DNA from: Oligoflexia bacterium
GTDB lineage: Bacteria; Bdellovibrionota; UBA1018
Assembly: GCA_025352185.1 (NCBI GenBank)
Contig: JANXTV010000103.1
Coordinates: 1-10,305, forward strand
Direction of reading: 5' to 3'
DNA length: 10,305 bases
Position numbers and translations under genes: made by a program. The notes under the pieces were generated by a model, which had not been told where the DNA came from, searched no databases, and saw only the letters and a list, made by a program, of their open reading frames with translations. Positions 1-8,290 of the stretch are shown piece after piece. Every line of letters starts with the position of its first letter. The first letter of the stretch is position 1.

Positions 1-2
1 GG

Positions 3-842
3 GCGATTCTTTTTACGACCATGATCGTGTTACTCGGGGCGGGACTCGGAATTTCACTGTGGGCAGAGTACCAGCTGAATCCGGTCCTCAATATAAGTGC
101 GCTCATGGAAGGGAAGGAAACTCGGTTTGGGGTGACGAATAGTATCCTCTGGTCGACCTTCACTACGGCAGCATCTAATGGTTCCGTGAACGCCATGCAC
201 TCATCGCTATCGCCACTCGCGGGCGCAGTAGGGATGTTTAATATGATGCTCGGGGAAATTATCTTCGGCGGAGTAGGATCCGGTCTTTACGGGATGATTC
301 TTTTTGTCATTCTCACGGTGTTTATCGCGGGCTTAATGGTCGGCCGAACTCCTGAATACCTCGGAAAGCGAATCGAATCGCGTGAAGTACAAATGACTAT
401 TCTAGGGATCCTCATTCCGAGCGCCGCCGTACTCGTAGGAGCCGGCGTCTCGCTCATATTACCCGTCGCGCTCTCAAGTCTTTCGAGTAAGGGGCCTCAC
501 GGGTTATCCGAAATACTTTATGCGTTCGCTTCGACGGGGAATAATAACGGTTCCGCATTCGCGGGACTCAATGCAAATACTCCCTACTTTAACGTAAGTC
601 TGGGAATCGCGATGTTCCTTGGGAGATTTGGCGTGATTTTACCGGTACTGGCAATCGCGGGGAGTATGGCCGGAAAGAAGTATTCACCGCCGGGTTTCGG
701 AACGTTTACGACCGACAACTCGTTATTTGTCGGCCTTTTAATCGCCATCATTTTAATCGTAGGCGGATTAACGTTCTTGCCGGCGTTAAGCCTAGGACCC
801 ATCGTCGAACATTTCCTCATGCAGTCAGGAAGGACTTTTTAA
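3..842 (+). CDS. kdpA: KdpA, potassium-translocating subunit of the Kdp ATPase (5'-truncated by window edge)
   Basis: KdpA is the channel-like inner-membrane subunit that binds and selects K+ in the KdpFABC pump. The frame is open from base 3, so the gene begins outside the window. About 279 residues are visible, roughly the C-terminal half of a family usually near 560. Two of the four selectivity-filter loops can be read: the SNGSVNAMHSSLSPLAG segment (about bases 171-227) and the STGNNNGSAFAGL segment (about bases 532-570). Several long hydrophobic membrane segments surround them, the last at about bases 733-800. The ATG at base 21 is internal, not the start. The stop lies one base before kdpB, consistent with translational coupling. 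The usual kdp promoter and any kdpF lie upstream, out of view. Identification is secure from the filter motifs and gene order. Confidence 0.97.
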   Translation, partial: AILFTTMIVLLGAGLGISLWAEYQLNPVLNISALMEGKETRFGVTNSILWSTFTTAASNGSVNAMHSSLSPLAGAVGMFNMMLGEIIFGGVGSGLYGMILFVILTVFIAGLMVGRTPEYLGKRIESREVQMTILGILIPSAAVLVGAGVSLILPVALSSLSSKGPHGLSEILYAFASTGNNNGSAFAGLNANTPYFNVSLGIAMFLGRFGVILPVLAIAGSMAGKKYSPPGFGTFTTDNSLFVGLLIAIILIVGGLTFLPALSLGPIVEHFLMQSGRTF

Positions 843-843
843 A

Positions 844-2907
844 ATGAAGCACTCACTATTAAGTAGATCCATTTTTTTCGAAGCCATTCGAGATTCCTTC
901 GTTAAGTTAAATCCGAGGTCGCTCTTACGGAATCCGGTCATGTTTATCACGATGGTGGGTGCGGTGCTGGTGACGGGATACTGTCTCACGGGTTCGATGA
1001 GCTCCTTTAATGCTCAGATCGCGATATGGCTCTGGATTACCGTCCTATTCGCAAATTTTTCGGAGGCGATCGCGGAAGGGCGGGGTAAAGCCCAGGCCGA
1101 CAGTTTAAGGAAGACCCGCACTCACACTTTAGCTCGGCTGCTAGTCGGCGGTAACGAGGAGTCCTTAAATGCGAGTAACCTGAAAAGAGGTGACCTCGTC
1201 GTTTGTGAGACGGGTGATATCGTACCTTCCGATGGCGAAGTAAGCGAAGGGATCGCTACGGTTGACGAATCGGCGATTACCGGTGAGTCCGCGCCGGTAA
1301 TCCGAGAGTCGGGAGGAGATCGCAGCGCGGTCACCGGAGGAACTCGAGTGATAAGCGACCGGATTGTCATCCGCATCACTTCCGAACCGGGGAATAGCTT
1401 TCTGGACCGAATGATATCGCTGGTGGAGGGAGCAAAGCGGCAGAAAACTCCGAACGAAATTGCCTTATCGATTTTACTCGCCGGTCTCACCCTCATTTTC
1501 CTACTCGCGGTCACAACCCTTAAATTCTTTGCGGACTATTCCGGCAGTGCCGCGGGCCAGAATCTATCCGGGATCATAACGGTTCCCGTGCTCGTTTCTC
1601 TCCTCGTTTGCCTCATCCCAACTACGATCGGTGGGCTCCTAAGCGCCATCGGAATTAGTGGCATGGATCGCATGATCCAGAAAAACGTGATTGCGACGAG
1701 CGGCCGCGCCGTGGAAGCGGCGGGGGATATCGATGTCTTACTCCTCGATAAGACCGGGACGATTACACTCGGAAACCGAATGGCGTGTGAGTTTATGGCG
1801 GCGCCCGGGGTTAAGGAAATCGAACTTGCCGAGGTGGCGCAGTTAGCGTCGCTCAGTGACGAAACTCCCGAGGGCCGTTCGATCGTCGTGCTCGCGAAGG
1901 AACGCTTTAACCTTCGGGGCGAGGCCCTGGATCCACGGGCTGCAGAGTTCATTCCTTTTACGGCGCAGACTCGAATGAGCGGCGTGGATTTAAAGGAAAA
2001 CGGCAAGAGTGTCTCCGTTCGAAAGGGCGCCTACGACTCCGTGGCGAAGTGGATCATCGATCAGGGTGGAAAAGTAGAATCCGGGGTTAAGGACAGTGTC
2101 GAAAAGATTGCTCGTCACGGCGGTACGCCCTTAGTCGTGGCCAAAGGATCCCGCGCCCTGGGAGTGATTCACTTAAAGGATGTCGTAAAAGGTGGGATTC
2201 GCGAGCGATTCGCGGAGCTTCGAAAAATGGGGATTAAGACCGTGATGATCACCGGTGATAATCCGCTCACGGCAGCGGCGATCGCGGCAGAAGCGGGGGT
2301 TGATGATTTCATGGCGGAAGCAACGCCCGAAATGAAGTTGAAACGGATACGGGATGAGCAGGCCGGGGGCCGACTCGTCGCCATGACTGGCGACGGGACT
2401 AACGATGCACCGGCGCTCGCGCAGGCGGATGTCGGGGTCGCGATGAATACCGGAACTCAGGCCGCTCGGGAGGCCGGGAATATGGTCGATCTAGATAGCA
2501 ATCCGACCAAACTTATCGAAATCGTCGAAACGGGTAAGCAGTTACTGATGACTCGCGGGTCACTCACAACATTTAGCGTTGCGAACGATGTCGCGAAATA
2601 TTTTGCGATTCTCCCGGCTCTCTTTGCGTCGCTCTACGCAGTGGGAGGCGCGGGAGGTCCACTGGCGAGGTTAAATGTGATGGGCCTTTCCTCGCCCGAA
2701 AGCGCGATTCTGAGCGCCGTAATTTTTAATGCCCTCGTCATTGTAGCGCTGATTCCGCTGGCTCTGAAGGGAGTCCGTTACCGGGCGCTCGGTGCATCGT
2801 CACTGCTGCGACGTAATTTACTTATCTACGGTTTAGGGGGCCTCATTGTTCCTTTCGTCGGCATAAAAGTTATCGATGTGATTATTTCAAAAGTGGGTGC
2901 GGTATGA
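844..2907 (+). CDS. kdpB: KdpB, P-type ATPase catalytic subunit of the Kdp potassium pump
   Basis: KdpB hydrolyses ATP to drive K+ uptake through KdpA. The 687-residue product matches the family length (E. coli 682). Visible P-type ATPase motifs in order are the actuator loop TGES (residues 146-149), the phosphorylation site DKTGT with Asp302, and the hinge GDGTNDAP starting at residue 516. In the membrane segment SVANDVAKYFAI, Asp582 and Lys585 correspond to the charged pair known to couple transport in E. coli KdpB (Asp583, Lys586). The Ser of TGES (Ser149) is the position known in E. coli to be phosphorylated to shut the pump down, so that control is possible here. N-terminal, mid-protein and C-terminal hydrophobic helices are present. 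The stop overlaps the kdpC start as ATGA. All catalytic residues are intact. Confidence 0.98.
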   Translation: MKHSLLSRSIFFEAIRDSFVKLNPRSLLRNPVMFITMVGAVLVTGYCLTGSMSSFNAQIAIWLWITVLFANFSEAIAEGRGKAQADSLRKTRTHTLARLLVGGNEESLNASNLKRGDLVVCETGDIVPSDGEVSEGIATVDESAITGESAPVIRESGGDRSAVTGGTRVISDRIVIRITSEPGNSFLDRMISLVEGAKRQKTPNEIALSILLAGLTLIFLLAVTTLKFFADYSGSAAGQNLSGIITVPVLVSLLVCLIPTTIGGLLSAIGISGMDRMIQKNVIATSGRAVEAAGDIDVLLLDKTGTITLGNRMACEFMAAPGVKEIELAEVAQLASLSDETPEGRSIVVLAKERFNLRGEALDPRAAEFIPFTAQTRMSGVDLKENGKSVSVRKGAYDSVAKWIIDQGGKVESGVKDSVEKIARHGGTPLVVAKGSRALGVIHLKDVVKGGIRERFAELRKMGIKTVMITGDNPLTAAAIAAEAGVDDFMAEATPEMKLKRIRDEQAGGRLVAMTGDGTNDAPALAQADVGVAMNTGTQAAREAGNMVDLDSNPTKLIEIVETGKQLLMTRGSLTTFSVANDVAKYFAILPALFASLYAVGGAGGPLARLNVMGLSSPESAILSAVIFNALVIVALIPLALKGVRYRALGASSLLRRNLLIYGLGGLIVPFVGIKVIDVIISKVGAV

Positions 2908-3449
2908 TCGGGGCGGCACTCAGAGTTTTTCTGTTTTTTTCCCTGATTACGGGAGTCGTTTACCCGCTGGCGATGACGGGATTCGCTCAAATCATTTCTC
3001 GTGATGGAGCGAATGGTTCGATCGTGCGTAGAAACGGGATCGCAATTGGCTCCCGCCTCATTGCTCAGAAGTTTTCTACGGCTGGTCATTTCTGGCCCCG
3101 TCCCTCCGCGATTGACTATAATCCGCTCCCATCGGGAGGGAGTAACCTCGGCCCCACGAGTTTAGATTTAAAGACTAGAGTGGAAGCGAGCCGAAAAGCG
3201 GGTCTGATTGACGATCTCCTCTTTACGTCTGCGAGTGGTCTCGATCCGGAAATCAGCGTCGCCGGGGCTTCCGCGCAGATCGAGAGGGTTGCCCAAGCTC
3301 TCGATTTATCAACGCAAGTCGTCGAGAGACTGGTGACTCAGAATACGAAAACGAGGCAGTTCGGAATATTTGGGGATCCTCGGGTGAATGTTTTAGAGTT
3401 AAACCTAGCTCTGGACGATTTTAAAGCCATCGCCCCGAGGGAAAAATAG
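2904..3449 (+). CDS. kdpC: KdpC, accessory subunit of the Kdp potassium pump
   Basis: KdpC is a single-span membrane protein that stabilises KdpFABC and increases nucleotide affinity of KdpB. The 181-residue product is slightly shorter than E. coli KdpC (190). It has one N-terminal membrane helix (about residues 5-30). The periplasmic part carries the family signatures HFWPRPSA (from His62) and SGGSNLGP (residues 77-84), followed by a GLDPEIS stretch and a helical C-terminus containing QIERVAQAL. The ATG start overlaps the kdpB stop by four bases, which supports the chosen start. Assignment rests on these motifs and on the invariant kdpABC order. Confidence 0.97.
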   Translation: MIGAALRVFLFFSLITGVVYPLAMTGFAQIISRDGANGSIVRRNGIAIGSRLIAQKFSTAGHFWPRPSAIDYNPLPSGGSNLGPTSLDLKTRVEASRKAGLIDDLLFTSASGLDPEISVAGASAQIERVAQALDLSTQVVERLVTQNTKTRQFGIFGDPRVNVLELNLALDDFKAIAPREK

Positions 3450-3466
3450 GAGAGTAGAAGGTAAAC

Positions 3467-6151
3467 GTGTCGCCCCCCGAATATCGCCCGAATCCCGACG
3501 ACCTTTTGAAAGGAATTCAGAAGGTCGAGCATCAAAGGAACCGAGGAAAGCTGAAGGTATTCTTCGGTATGTGCCCCGGCGTGGGGAAAACTTACGCCAT
3601 GCTTCGGGCCGCTCAGGAAAAAAAGGCAGCGGGTCTTGATGTCATCGTGGGTCTAGTCGAGACGCACGGGCGGTTAGATACTGAAAATATTCTGAAGGGG
3701 CTCGAAGTTCTGCCCAGAAAATCCGGAGATTACAAGGGAGCGGTGCTCGAAGAATTCGACGTTGATCGTGCGCTCACTCGAAAACCCGACCTCATTTTAG
3801 TCGACGAACTTGCCCATTCGAATGCTCCCGGTTCTCGGCACCCTAAGCGATACCAGGACGTGAAAGAACTTTTGTTTGCAGGAATCGATGTCTACACGAC
3901 ACTGAACGTCCAGCACCTCGAAAGCCGGGCGGACCTCGTCTACCAAATTTCGGGCGTTCCGGTGCGCGAGACGGTCCCGGACGTTTTTTTAGAGTTTGCG
4001 GATCAAATCGAGTTAGTGGATCTCTCTCCCGAGGAATTACTCCGACGTCTTAAAGATGGGAAAGTTTACCTCGGGGACCGGGCGGAGCGCGCGGCGGAAA
4101 ATTTTTTTAAGGAAGAGAAACTGATTGCGCTTCGCGAGCTTGCACTTCGGTTCACGGCCGAAATAGTCGATGACCAGCTACGGGAACATCGCCAATCCAA
4201 AGGAATTCTGAGCACCTGGAATACAAATGAACGGCTTATCGTGGCGATCAGCCACAGCCCGTTTTCGGCTCGACTCATTCGGAGCACACGACGAACTGCT
4301 TTTAATTTAGAAGCGCCGTGGGTCGCGCTACACGTCGATACCGGGGTCGAACTTTCGGCGTCCGATCATGAGACCTTAACGAAGAACTTGAACCTTGCCC
4401 GGGAGCTCGGCGCCGAAGTCGTGATGACGAAAGATCGGTCGGTCTCGGAGGCGCTAAAGCGTGTGGCCGCGGAAAGAAACGTTACGCAGATCGTGATGGG
4501 GCGCCCGGATCGTCGTTTTCTACGGGACTTTTTTTCTGGTGGAAACATTCTCGATCAGCTCGTAAACGAAACGAGCGAAGTCGATATTCACGTGATTCGG
4601 CAGAAGAGGCGCCCTATCTATCGGGGCTTCCATATTCAGTGGCCTAAGTTTAATTCGAAGCCCGCGATCTATATTAAAACAAGCCTTTACGTGGGACTGC
4701 TGTGCGCCCTTGGTTTTCCGCTGGCCGAAACCCTTGGTTACCGGGCGATTGGGTTCGGCCTTTTACTCGGTATTCTTCCTATCGCGACCGTAGCTGCCGC
4801 GGGGCCCATCGTTTTCAGCGCGGCATTAAGTGCGGTTCTCTGGAACTTTCTCTTCATTCCCCCGCGGTTTACTTTCTCGATTCGTGAACCCGAAGACGTC
4901 ATGATGATTCTCGCGTATTTCGCGGTGGCCTCAGTTGCCGGTTTTCTCACGTCCCGAATAAAGCGGCAGGAAAACGACCTACGTCAGCGGGAACGCCGAT
5001 CGAGCATTCTTTATGAATTTGGGAAACGACTCGCCGAAGCCGCCGCTAGCGAGGAGATCGCGAGTGAGGCCGTGCGAAGTATCGAGCTTGCCTTTTCCTC
5101 GACCGTCGCGATCACGACCGTGAGTGAGTCCGGTCGAATTTCGGATCAATTCCTAGTGTCTACTGAGCGGAATGTTTCGGAAAAGGATCTCGCGGTGGCG
5201 CACTGGGCTTTCGATAACCAGAAGAAAGCGGGATGGCGCACGGATACATTAGCCTCTTCACGATGCCTCTGCATTCCCCTCCAGGGTCGATCCTCCTTCA
5301 TCGGTGTGCTGCTCCTCTATCCCCAGGACGATCGTTCCCTTTCTCTCGACCAGGAAAATTTAATTGAAACGATCTGTGGCCATCTTGCGATCGCCCTAGA
5401 GCGGGAATCGTTTGAGGCCCTTTCGAGAAAGACAGAAGTTTACGAAAAATCCGAAAAACTCCACCAAGCGCTTTTAAATACCGTTTCGCATGAGCTACGT
5501 ACTCCACTCACGACTATTATTGGCGGTGCGACGGCTTTAAGGAAGCTAGGCACGGCGCAAGACCAGCCCACTCGTGAAAAGATCGCGGAGGACGTCGTGG
5601 AGTCGGCCGAAAGATTAAACCAAACGGTCGAGAACTTAATGGACATGTCTCGAATTGCGAGCGGCGTTTTAAAGCTAAGCGACGATATTTTCGAACTAAA
5701 TGATTTTATTCGCTCCGTAGTGCAGCGTTCGGCAAGAATCCAAAAATCCCACCGGCTCACGTGTTCATTCGCAAGCGACGATCTCTTTTTAAAAGGAGAT
5801 GAAAAGTTTTTAGAGCACGTGCTCGTGAATCTCATTTCAAACGCTGCCCGCTATTCGAACCCGGGATCGAGCATTCGAGTCGTGACGAAGAAGAACCAAA
5901 CGTATGCCGAATTTTCGGTCGTGGACGAGGGAGTCGGTATACCCGATGTACCCCCGGAGCGACTTTTTGAGAGATTTTACCGAGCGGAAGGGAGTCCTCT
6001 CGGCGGAGTAGGATTGGGTCTTTCGATCGCGAAGTCGATCGTCGAGGCCCATGGCGGCCATATTTTCGCGGAAAATCGGCCGGACGACCGCGGGTCGATT
6101 TTTAAAGTGCTCCTCCCGTCCCAGGAAGTACCAGAAGGAGTGCTGCGATGA
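3467..6151 (+). CDS. kdpD: KdpD, potassium/osmotic sensor histidine kinase
   Basis: KdpD is the membrane sensor kinase that phosphorylates KdpE under K+ limitation. The 894-residue product equals E. coli KdpD in length. Domains in order: N-terminal KdpD domain with Walker A GMCPGVGKT (residues 34-42) and a following LVDELAHSNAPGSRH segment; a universal-stress-protein-like domain (about 256-370); four closely spaced membrane helices of the DUF4118 type (about 402-500); a GAF-like region (about 515-650); and HisKA with phospho-acceptor His675 in SHELRTP, then the ATPase N box (LVNLISNAARYS), G1 (DEGVGIP) and G2 (GLGLS). The start is a GTG; it aligns the RPNPDDLL segment with the N-terminus of E. 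coli KdpD, and GAAGG-like and AGGAG purine tracts lie 5-14 bases upstream. It sits 17 bases after kdpC and overlaps kdpE by four bases. Confidence 0.97.
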   Translation: MSPPEYRPNPDDLLKGIQKVEHQRNRGKLKVFFGMCPGVGKTYAMLRAAQEKKAAGLDVIVGLVETHGRLDTENILKGLEVLPRKSGDYKGAVLEEFDVDRALTRKPDLILVDELAHSNAPGSRHPKRYQDVKELLFAGIDVYTTLNVQHLESRADLVYQISGVPVRETVPDVFLEFADQIELVDLSPEELLRRLKDGKVYLGDRAERAAENFFKEEKLIALRELALRFTAEIVDDQLREHRQSKGILSTWNTNERLIVAISHSPFSARLIRSTRRTAFNLEAPWVALHVDTGVELSASDHETLTKNLNLARELGAEVVMTKDRSVSEALKRVAAERNVTQIVMGRPDRRFLRDFFSGGNILDQLVNETSEVDIHVIRQKRRPIYRGFHIQWPKFNSKPAIYIKTSLYVGLLCALGFPLAETLGYRAIGFGLLLGILPIATVAAAGPIVFSAALSAVLWNFLFIPPRFTFSIREPEDVMMILAYFAVASVAGFLTSRIKRQENDLRQRERRSSILYEFGKRLAEAAASEEIASEAVRSIELAFSSTVAITTVSESGRISDQFLVSTERNVSEKDLAVAHWAFDNQKKAGWRTDTLASSRCLCIPLQGRSSFIGVLLLYPQDDRSLSLDQENLIETICGHLAIALERESFEALSRKTEVYEKSEKLHQALLNTVSHELRTPLTTIIGGATALRKLGTAQDQPTREKIAEDVVESAERLNQTVENLMDMSRIASGVLKLSDDIFELNDFIRSVVQRSARIQKSHRLTCSFASDDLFLKGDEKFLEHVLVNLISNAARYSNPGSSIRVVTKKNQTYAEFSVVDEGVGIPDVPPERLFERFYRAEGSPLGGVGLGLSIAKSIVEAHGGHIFAENRPDDRGSIFKVLLPSQEVPEGVLR

Positions 6152-6828
6152 GGAGAATTCTGGTTATTGAGGATGAAGAATCTGTCGCGCGGTTCCTGGT
6201 GAGTAGCCTCGAGGAGAATCACTATTCGGTCCGTACCGAAATCTCGGGCGCGAAGGGCGTTCAGGCGGCAATTGAATATCGACCGGATCTCGTCATTCTC
6301 GATCTCGGGTTACCCGACATCGACGGTCAGACCGTACTTCTAAAGCTGCGCGAATGGATGAAGGTGCCTATAATTATTCTCACCGCCAGGGAAAGTGACG
6401 CGGATAAGGTACTCGCGCTCGATCAGGGGGCGGATGATTACCTGACGAAGCCTTTTAGTGTTGCCGAGCTCCTTGCTCGCATCCGGGTCGGACTTCGGCA
6501 TTTTGAATCGGTTGACCAATCGACGATCTACCGAAACGGACGACTTGAATGCGATTTTAAGGGTCATACCGTAATGGTCGCCGGTACCCTCGTTCGGCTT
6601 ACGTCGACGGAATACGACATTCTCCGAGTCTTGGTTAAAAATGCGGGTAAAGTGGTCACCCACCGCGCGTTACTCAAGGAAATTTGGGGTCCGAATTCAG
6701 TTGAACATACTCAGTATTTGCGGGTTTACGTGGGTCAGCTGCGGAAAAAGCTCCGTGCGGAAGATTTTACAGCCGGCCTAATCGTCACGGAGCCCGGAAT
6801 CGGCTATCGGCTGATGCAAGAGGATTAA
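6148..6828 (+). CDS. kdpE: KdpE, OmpR-family response regulator
   Basis: KdpE, phosphorylated by KdpD, activates transcription of the kdp structural genes. The 226-residue product has a receiver domain with acidic pocket Glu8/Asp9, phospho-acceptor Asp52 (LDLGLPD), the switch Thr79 (LTARES) and Lys101 (LTKPF). It is followed by a winged-helix OmpR/PhoB-type DNA-binding domain from about residue 130, with the typical LTSTEYDILRVLVKNAGKVV start and a recognition-helix region near YLRVYVGQLRKKL. Asp52 is also the phosphorylated residue in E. coli KdpE. The ATGA overlap with kdpD sets the start. Unlike the common arrangement where kdpE ends the operon, further genes follow closely with no visible terminator. 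Confidence 0.97.
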   Translation: MRRILVIEDEESVARFLVSSLEENHYSVRTEISGAKGVQAAIEYRPDLVILDLGLPDIDGQTVLLKLREWMKVPIIILTARESDADKVLALDQGADDYLTKPFSVAELLARIRVGLRHFESVDQSTIYRNGRLECDFKGHTVMVAGTLVRLTSTEYDILRVLVKNAGKVVTHRALLKEIWGPNSVEHTQYLRVYVGQLRKKLRAEDFTAGLIVTEPGIGYRLMQED

Positions 6829-6879
6829 GTGACGCTCAGTAAGGACAGTCTCGATTTTTATGGTAAGGATGCTCCATGA
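6829..6879 (+). CDS. Possible 16-residue micro-ORF between kdpE and the TPR-like gene
   Basis: A GTG follows the kdpE stop codon with no gap and opens a 17-codon frame (product MTLSKDSLDFYGKDAP). Its TGA overlaps the ATG of the next gene in the ATGA pattern used at the other junctions of this operon. A purine-rich AGAGGA (6819-6824) lies four bases before the GTG. I recognise no family. It could instead be untranslated spacer that contains the next gene's Shine-Dalgarno (AAGGA at 6865-6869). A frame this short stays open by chance often, so the support is positional only. Confidence 0.25.
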   Translation: MTLSKDSLDFYGKDAP

Positions 6880-7316
6880 ATATCCAGAAACAACAGGCGC
6901 TCATCGCCGATCTTTATCGCCGCGGAGACGTCGAGGGCGCTAAAAATGGTTTTGAAGACTTGCTCCTTCACCTCGAGGAAACGGACGAAACCGAACTTCC
7001 GGCTTACGGTGAGGCACTTCTGGGCCTCGGGACTTTAAATCAAAAGGACCTCCGGGACCTTCCGGCAGCCGAGTATTGCTGGCAACGGCTCGTGTCGCTC
7101 CTGGACGATCCCATGGAAGCCTGCGAGCTCGACGAAGATGCGTTCGACGTCTATACCCAGGGCCTGCTTCTCCTTGCGTTAGTCCAGAAAGAATTAAAGA
7201 AAACGAAGGAAGCTGAAAAGAATCTAAAGGCCCTTCGGACAATCGCGGTTGAGATCCGCGGTGAGAAGAGTCCGGACGTCGAAGCGATCGACGGTCACTT
7301 AGCGTCCCTCCGATGA
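6876..7316 (+). CDS. Hypothetical acidic helical-repeat (TPR-like) protein
   Basis: The function is not recognised. The 146-residue product is acidic, cytoplasmic (no signal peptide or membrane helix) and almost wholly helical by composition. It shows tetratricopeptide-like helix pairs: LIADLYRRGDVEGAKNGFEDLL near the start, YGEALLGLGTLNQKDLRDLPAAEYCWQRLV in the middle, and YTQGLLLLALVQKELKKTKEAEKNLKALR near the end. The spaced small and aromatic residues are typical of TPR units, which usually mediate protein-protein contacts. The ATG is preceded by AAGGA six bases upstream, a good ribosome site. The stop overlaps the map start as ATGA, so it is probably co-translated with map rather than tied to potassium transport. 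Calling it TPR is an inference from pattern; no catalytic motif is visible. Confidence 0.8.
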   Translation: MNIQKQQALIADLYRRGDVEGAKNGFEDLLLHLEETDETELPAYGEALLGLGTLNQKDLRDLPAAEYCWQRLVSLLDDPMEACELDEDAFDVYTQGLLLLALVQKELKKTKEAEKNLKALRTIAVEIRGEKSPDVEAIDGHLASLR

Positions 7317-8077
7317 TCGACTTAAAAACCGAAGCCGACTTGGTACTCTATCGAAAAACCGGTAAGATCGCGGCGGAAATTCTCACGCGACTCATTCCCG
7401 AAGTGAAGGTCGGAGTGTCGACGTACCATATCGCAAAGCTCGCCGAGAAATGGATTATCGAAGACTACGACGCGGTTCCTTCGAGCATCGGGCAGTACGA
7501 TTTCCAGTTCGCCCTTTGTGCGTCGGTAAATAGCGTGATCTGTCACGGAGTTCCGTCGAAAACCGAACTGCTTAAGGAGGGCGATATCGTTAATCTCGAC
7601 GTAACGGTTAAAAAGCACGGGTTCATCGCGGATACGTCGCGAATGTATATCGTCGGTAAGGCGAGCGAACGGGCCGAGCGACTTTGCCGAGTCACCCGTG
7701 AATGTATGCTCAAGGGAATCGAAGAAGTGAAACCCGGAAATACGACGGGCGATATTGGCTTCAGCGTGAGTAAGCATGCCACCCGAAATGGTTTTTCCGT
7801 CGTGAAGGAATACGCGGGGCACGGCATCGGAAAGCAGATGCACGAAGAGCCCGAAATTTCCCACGTTGGAAAAAGGGGAAAGGGAGTTCCGCTCCGGGAG
7901 GGGATGGTATTTACGATCGAGCCGATGATTAATGAAGGGACCGCGGAAATTCGTCACCTAGACGATGATTGGACGGCGGTTACCCGAGACGGTAAACTCT
8001 CCGCGCAGTGGGAGCACACCGTGGTAGTCACGAAGGACGGGTGTGAAATCCTCACCCTGCGGGATGAAGAGAAGTAG
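7313..8077 (+). CDS. map: Methionine aminopeptidase, type I
   Basis: Map removes the initiator methionine from nascent proteins in the cytoplasm, an essential housekeeping step. The 254-residue product is close to E. coli Map (264) and lacks the N-terminal extension of larger forms, so it is type Ia-like. All five metal ligands are present: Asp96 (NLDVT), Asp107 (ADTSRMY), His170 (GHGIG), Glu203 (TIEPM) and Glu234 (WEHTV). The substrate-site His78 (CHGVPS) is also there. Each is one residue short of E. coli numbering (97, 108, 171, 204, 235, 79). The start overlaps the preceding stop by four bases. Its position at the end of a kdp operon is unusual; whether it also has its own promoter cannot be seen. 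Confidence 0.97.
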   Translation: MIDLKTEADLVLYRKTGKIAAEILTRLIPEVKVGVSTYHIAKLAEKWIIEDYDAVPSSIGQYDFQFALCASVNSVICHGVPSKTELLKEGDIVNLDVTVKKHGFIADTSRMYIVGKASERAERLCRVTRECMLKGIEEVKPGNTTGDIGFSVSKHATRNGFSVVKEYAGHGIGKQMHEEPEISHVGKRGKGVPLREGMVFTIEPMINEGTAEIRHLDDDWTAVTRDGKLSAQWEHTVVVTKDGCEILTLRDEEK

Positions 8078-8290
8078 GGCAGAGTTCCCCATCTTAAATG
8101 GAAAATGAGAAGATCGTCGATGTACCTCCGATGGACGAGAACCCGGACGAGAAAGTCTAGATTCAGTCCCAGGCGTTATCCGTTCTCGGTAACGAGACCA
8201 GAAATGGGATGAACGGTGTTTGCGACGAACTGGGCGTCTTACCTTTCGTTTGTTGAGCTGATCGTTACCCGGGGGCTAAAGGGTGTGCCC
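8078..8290. other. Intergenic spacer between convergent map and tetR genes
   Basis: No convincing gene lies here. An imperfect hairpin near 8176-8200, with a TCTCG/CGAGA stem around GTAA as its alternative fold, and a weak AGGG/CCCT hairpin at 8280-8291 next to the tetR stop could act in transcription ending. Neither is followed by a proper T-tract in either direction, so I do not call a terminator. Confidence 0.5.

Noticed and set aside
5298..5835. Overlapping minus-strand frames opposite kdpD
   Set aside because: They lie opposite the conserved GAF and kinase domains of kdpD and show no family features.
7322..7957. Long 211-codon minus-strand frame opposite map
   Set aside because: It lies wholly inside the well-supported map gene; its length is explained by map codon usage, and its protein shows no family motif.
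8098..8160. Small + strand frame of 20 residues (MENEKIVDVPPMDENPDEKV) after map
   Set aside because: It has no ribosome site at a useful distance, no recognisable family and is short enough to be chance; its acidic composition is the only curiosity.
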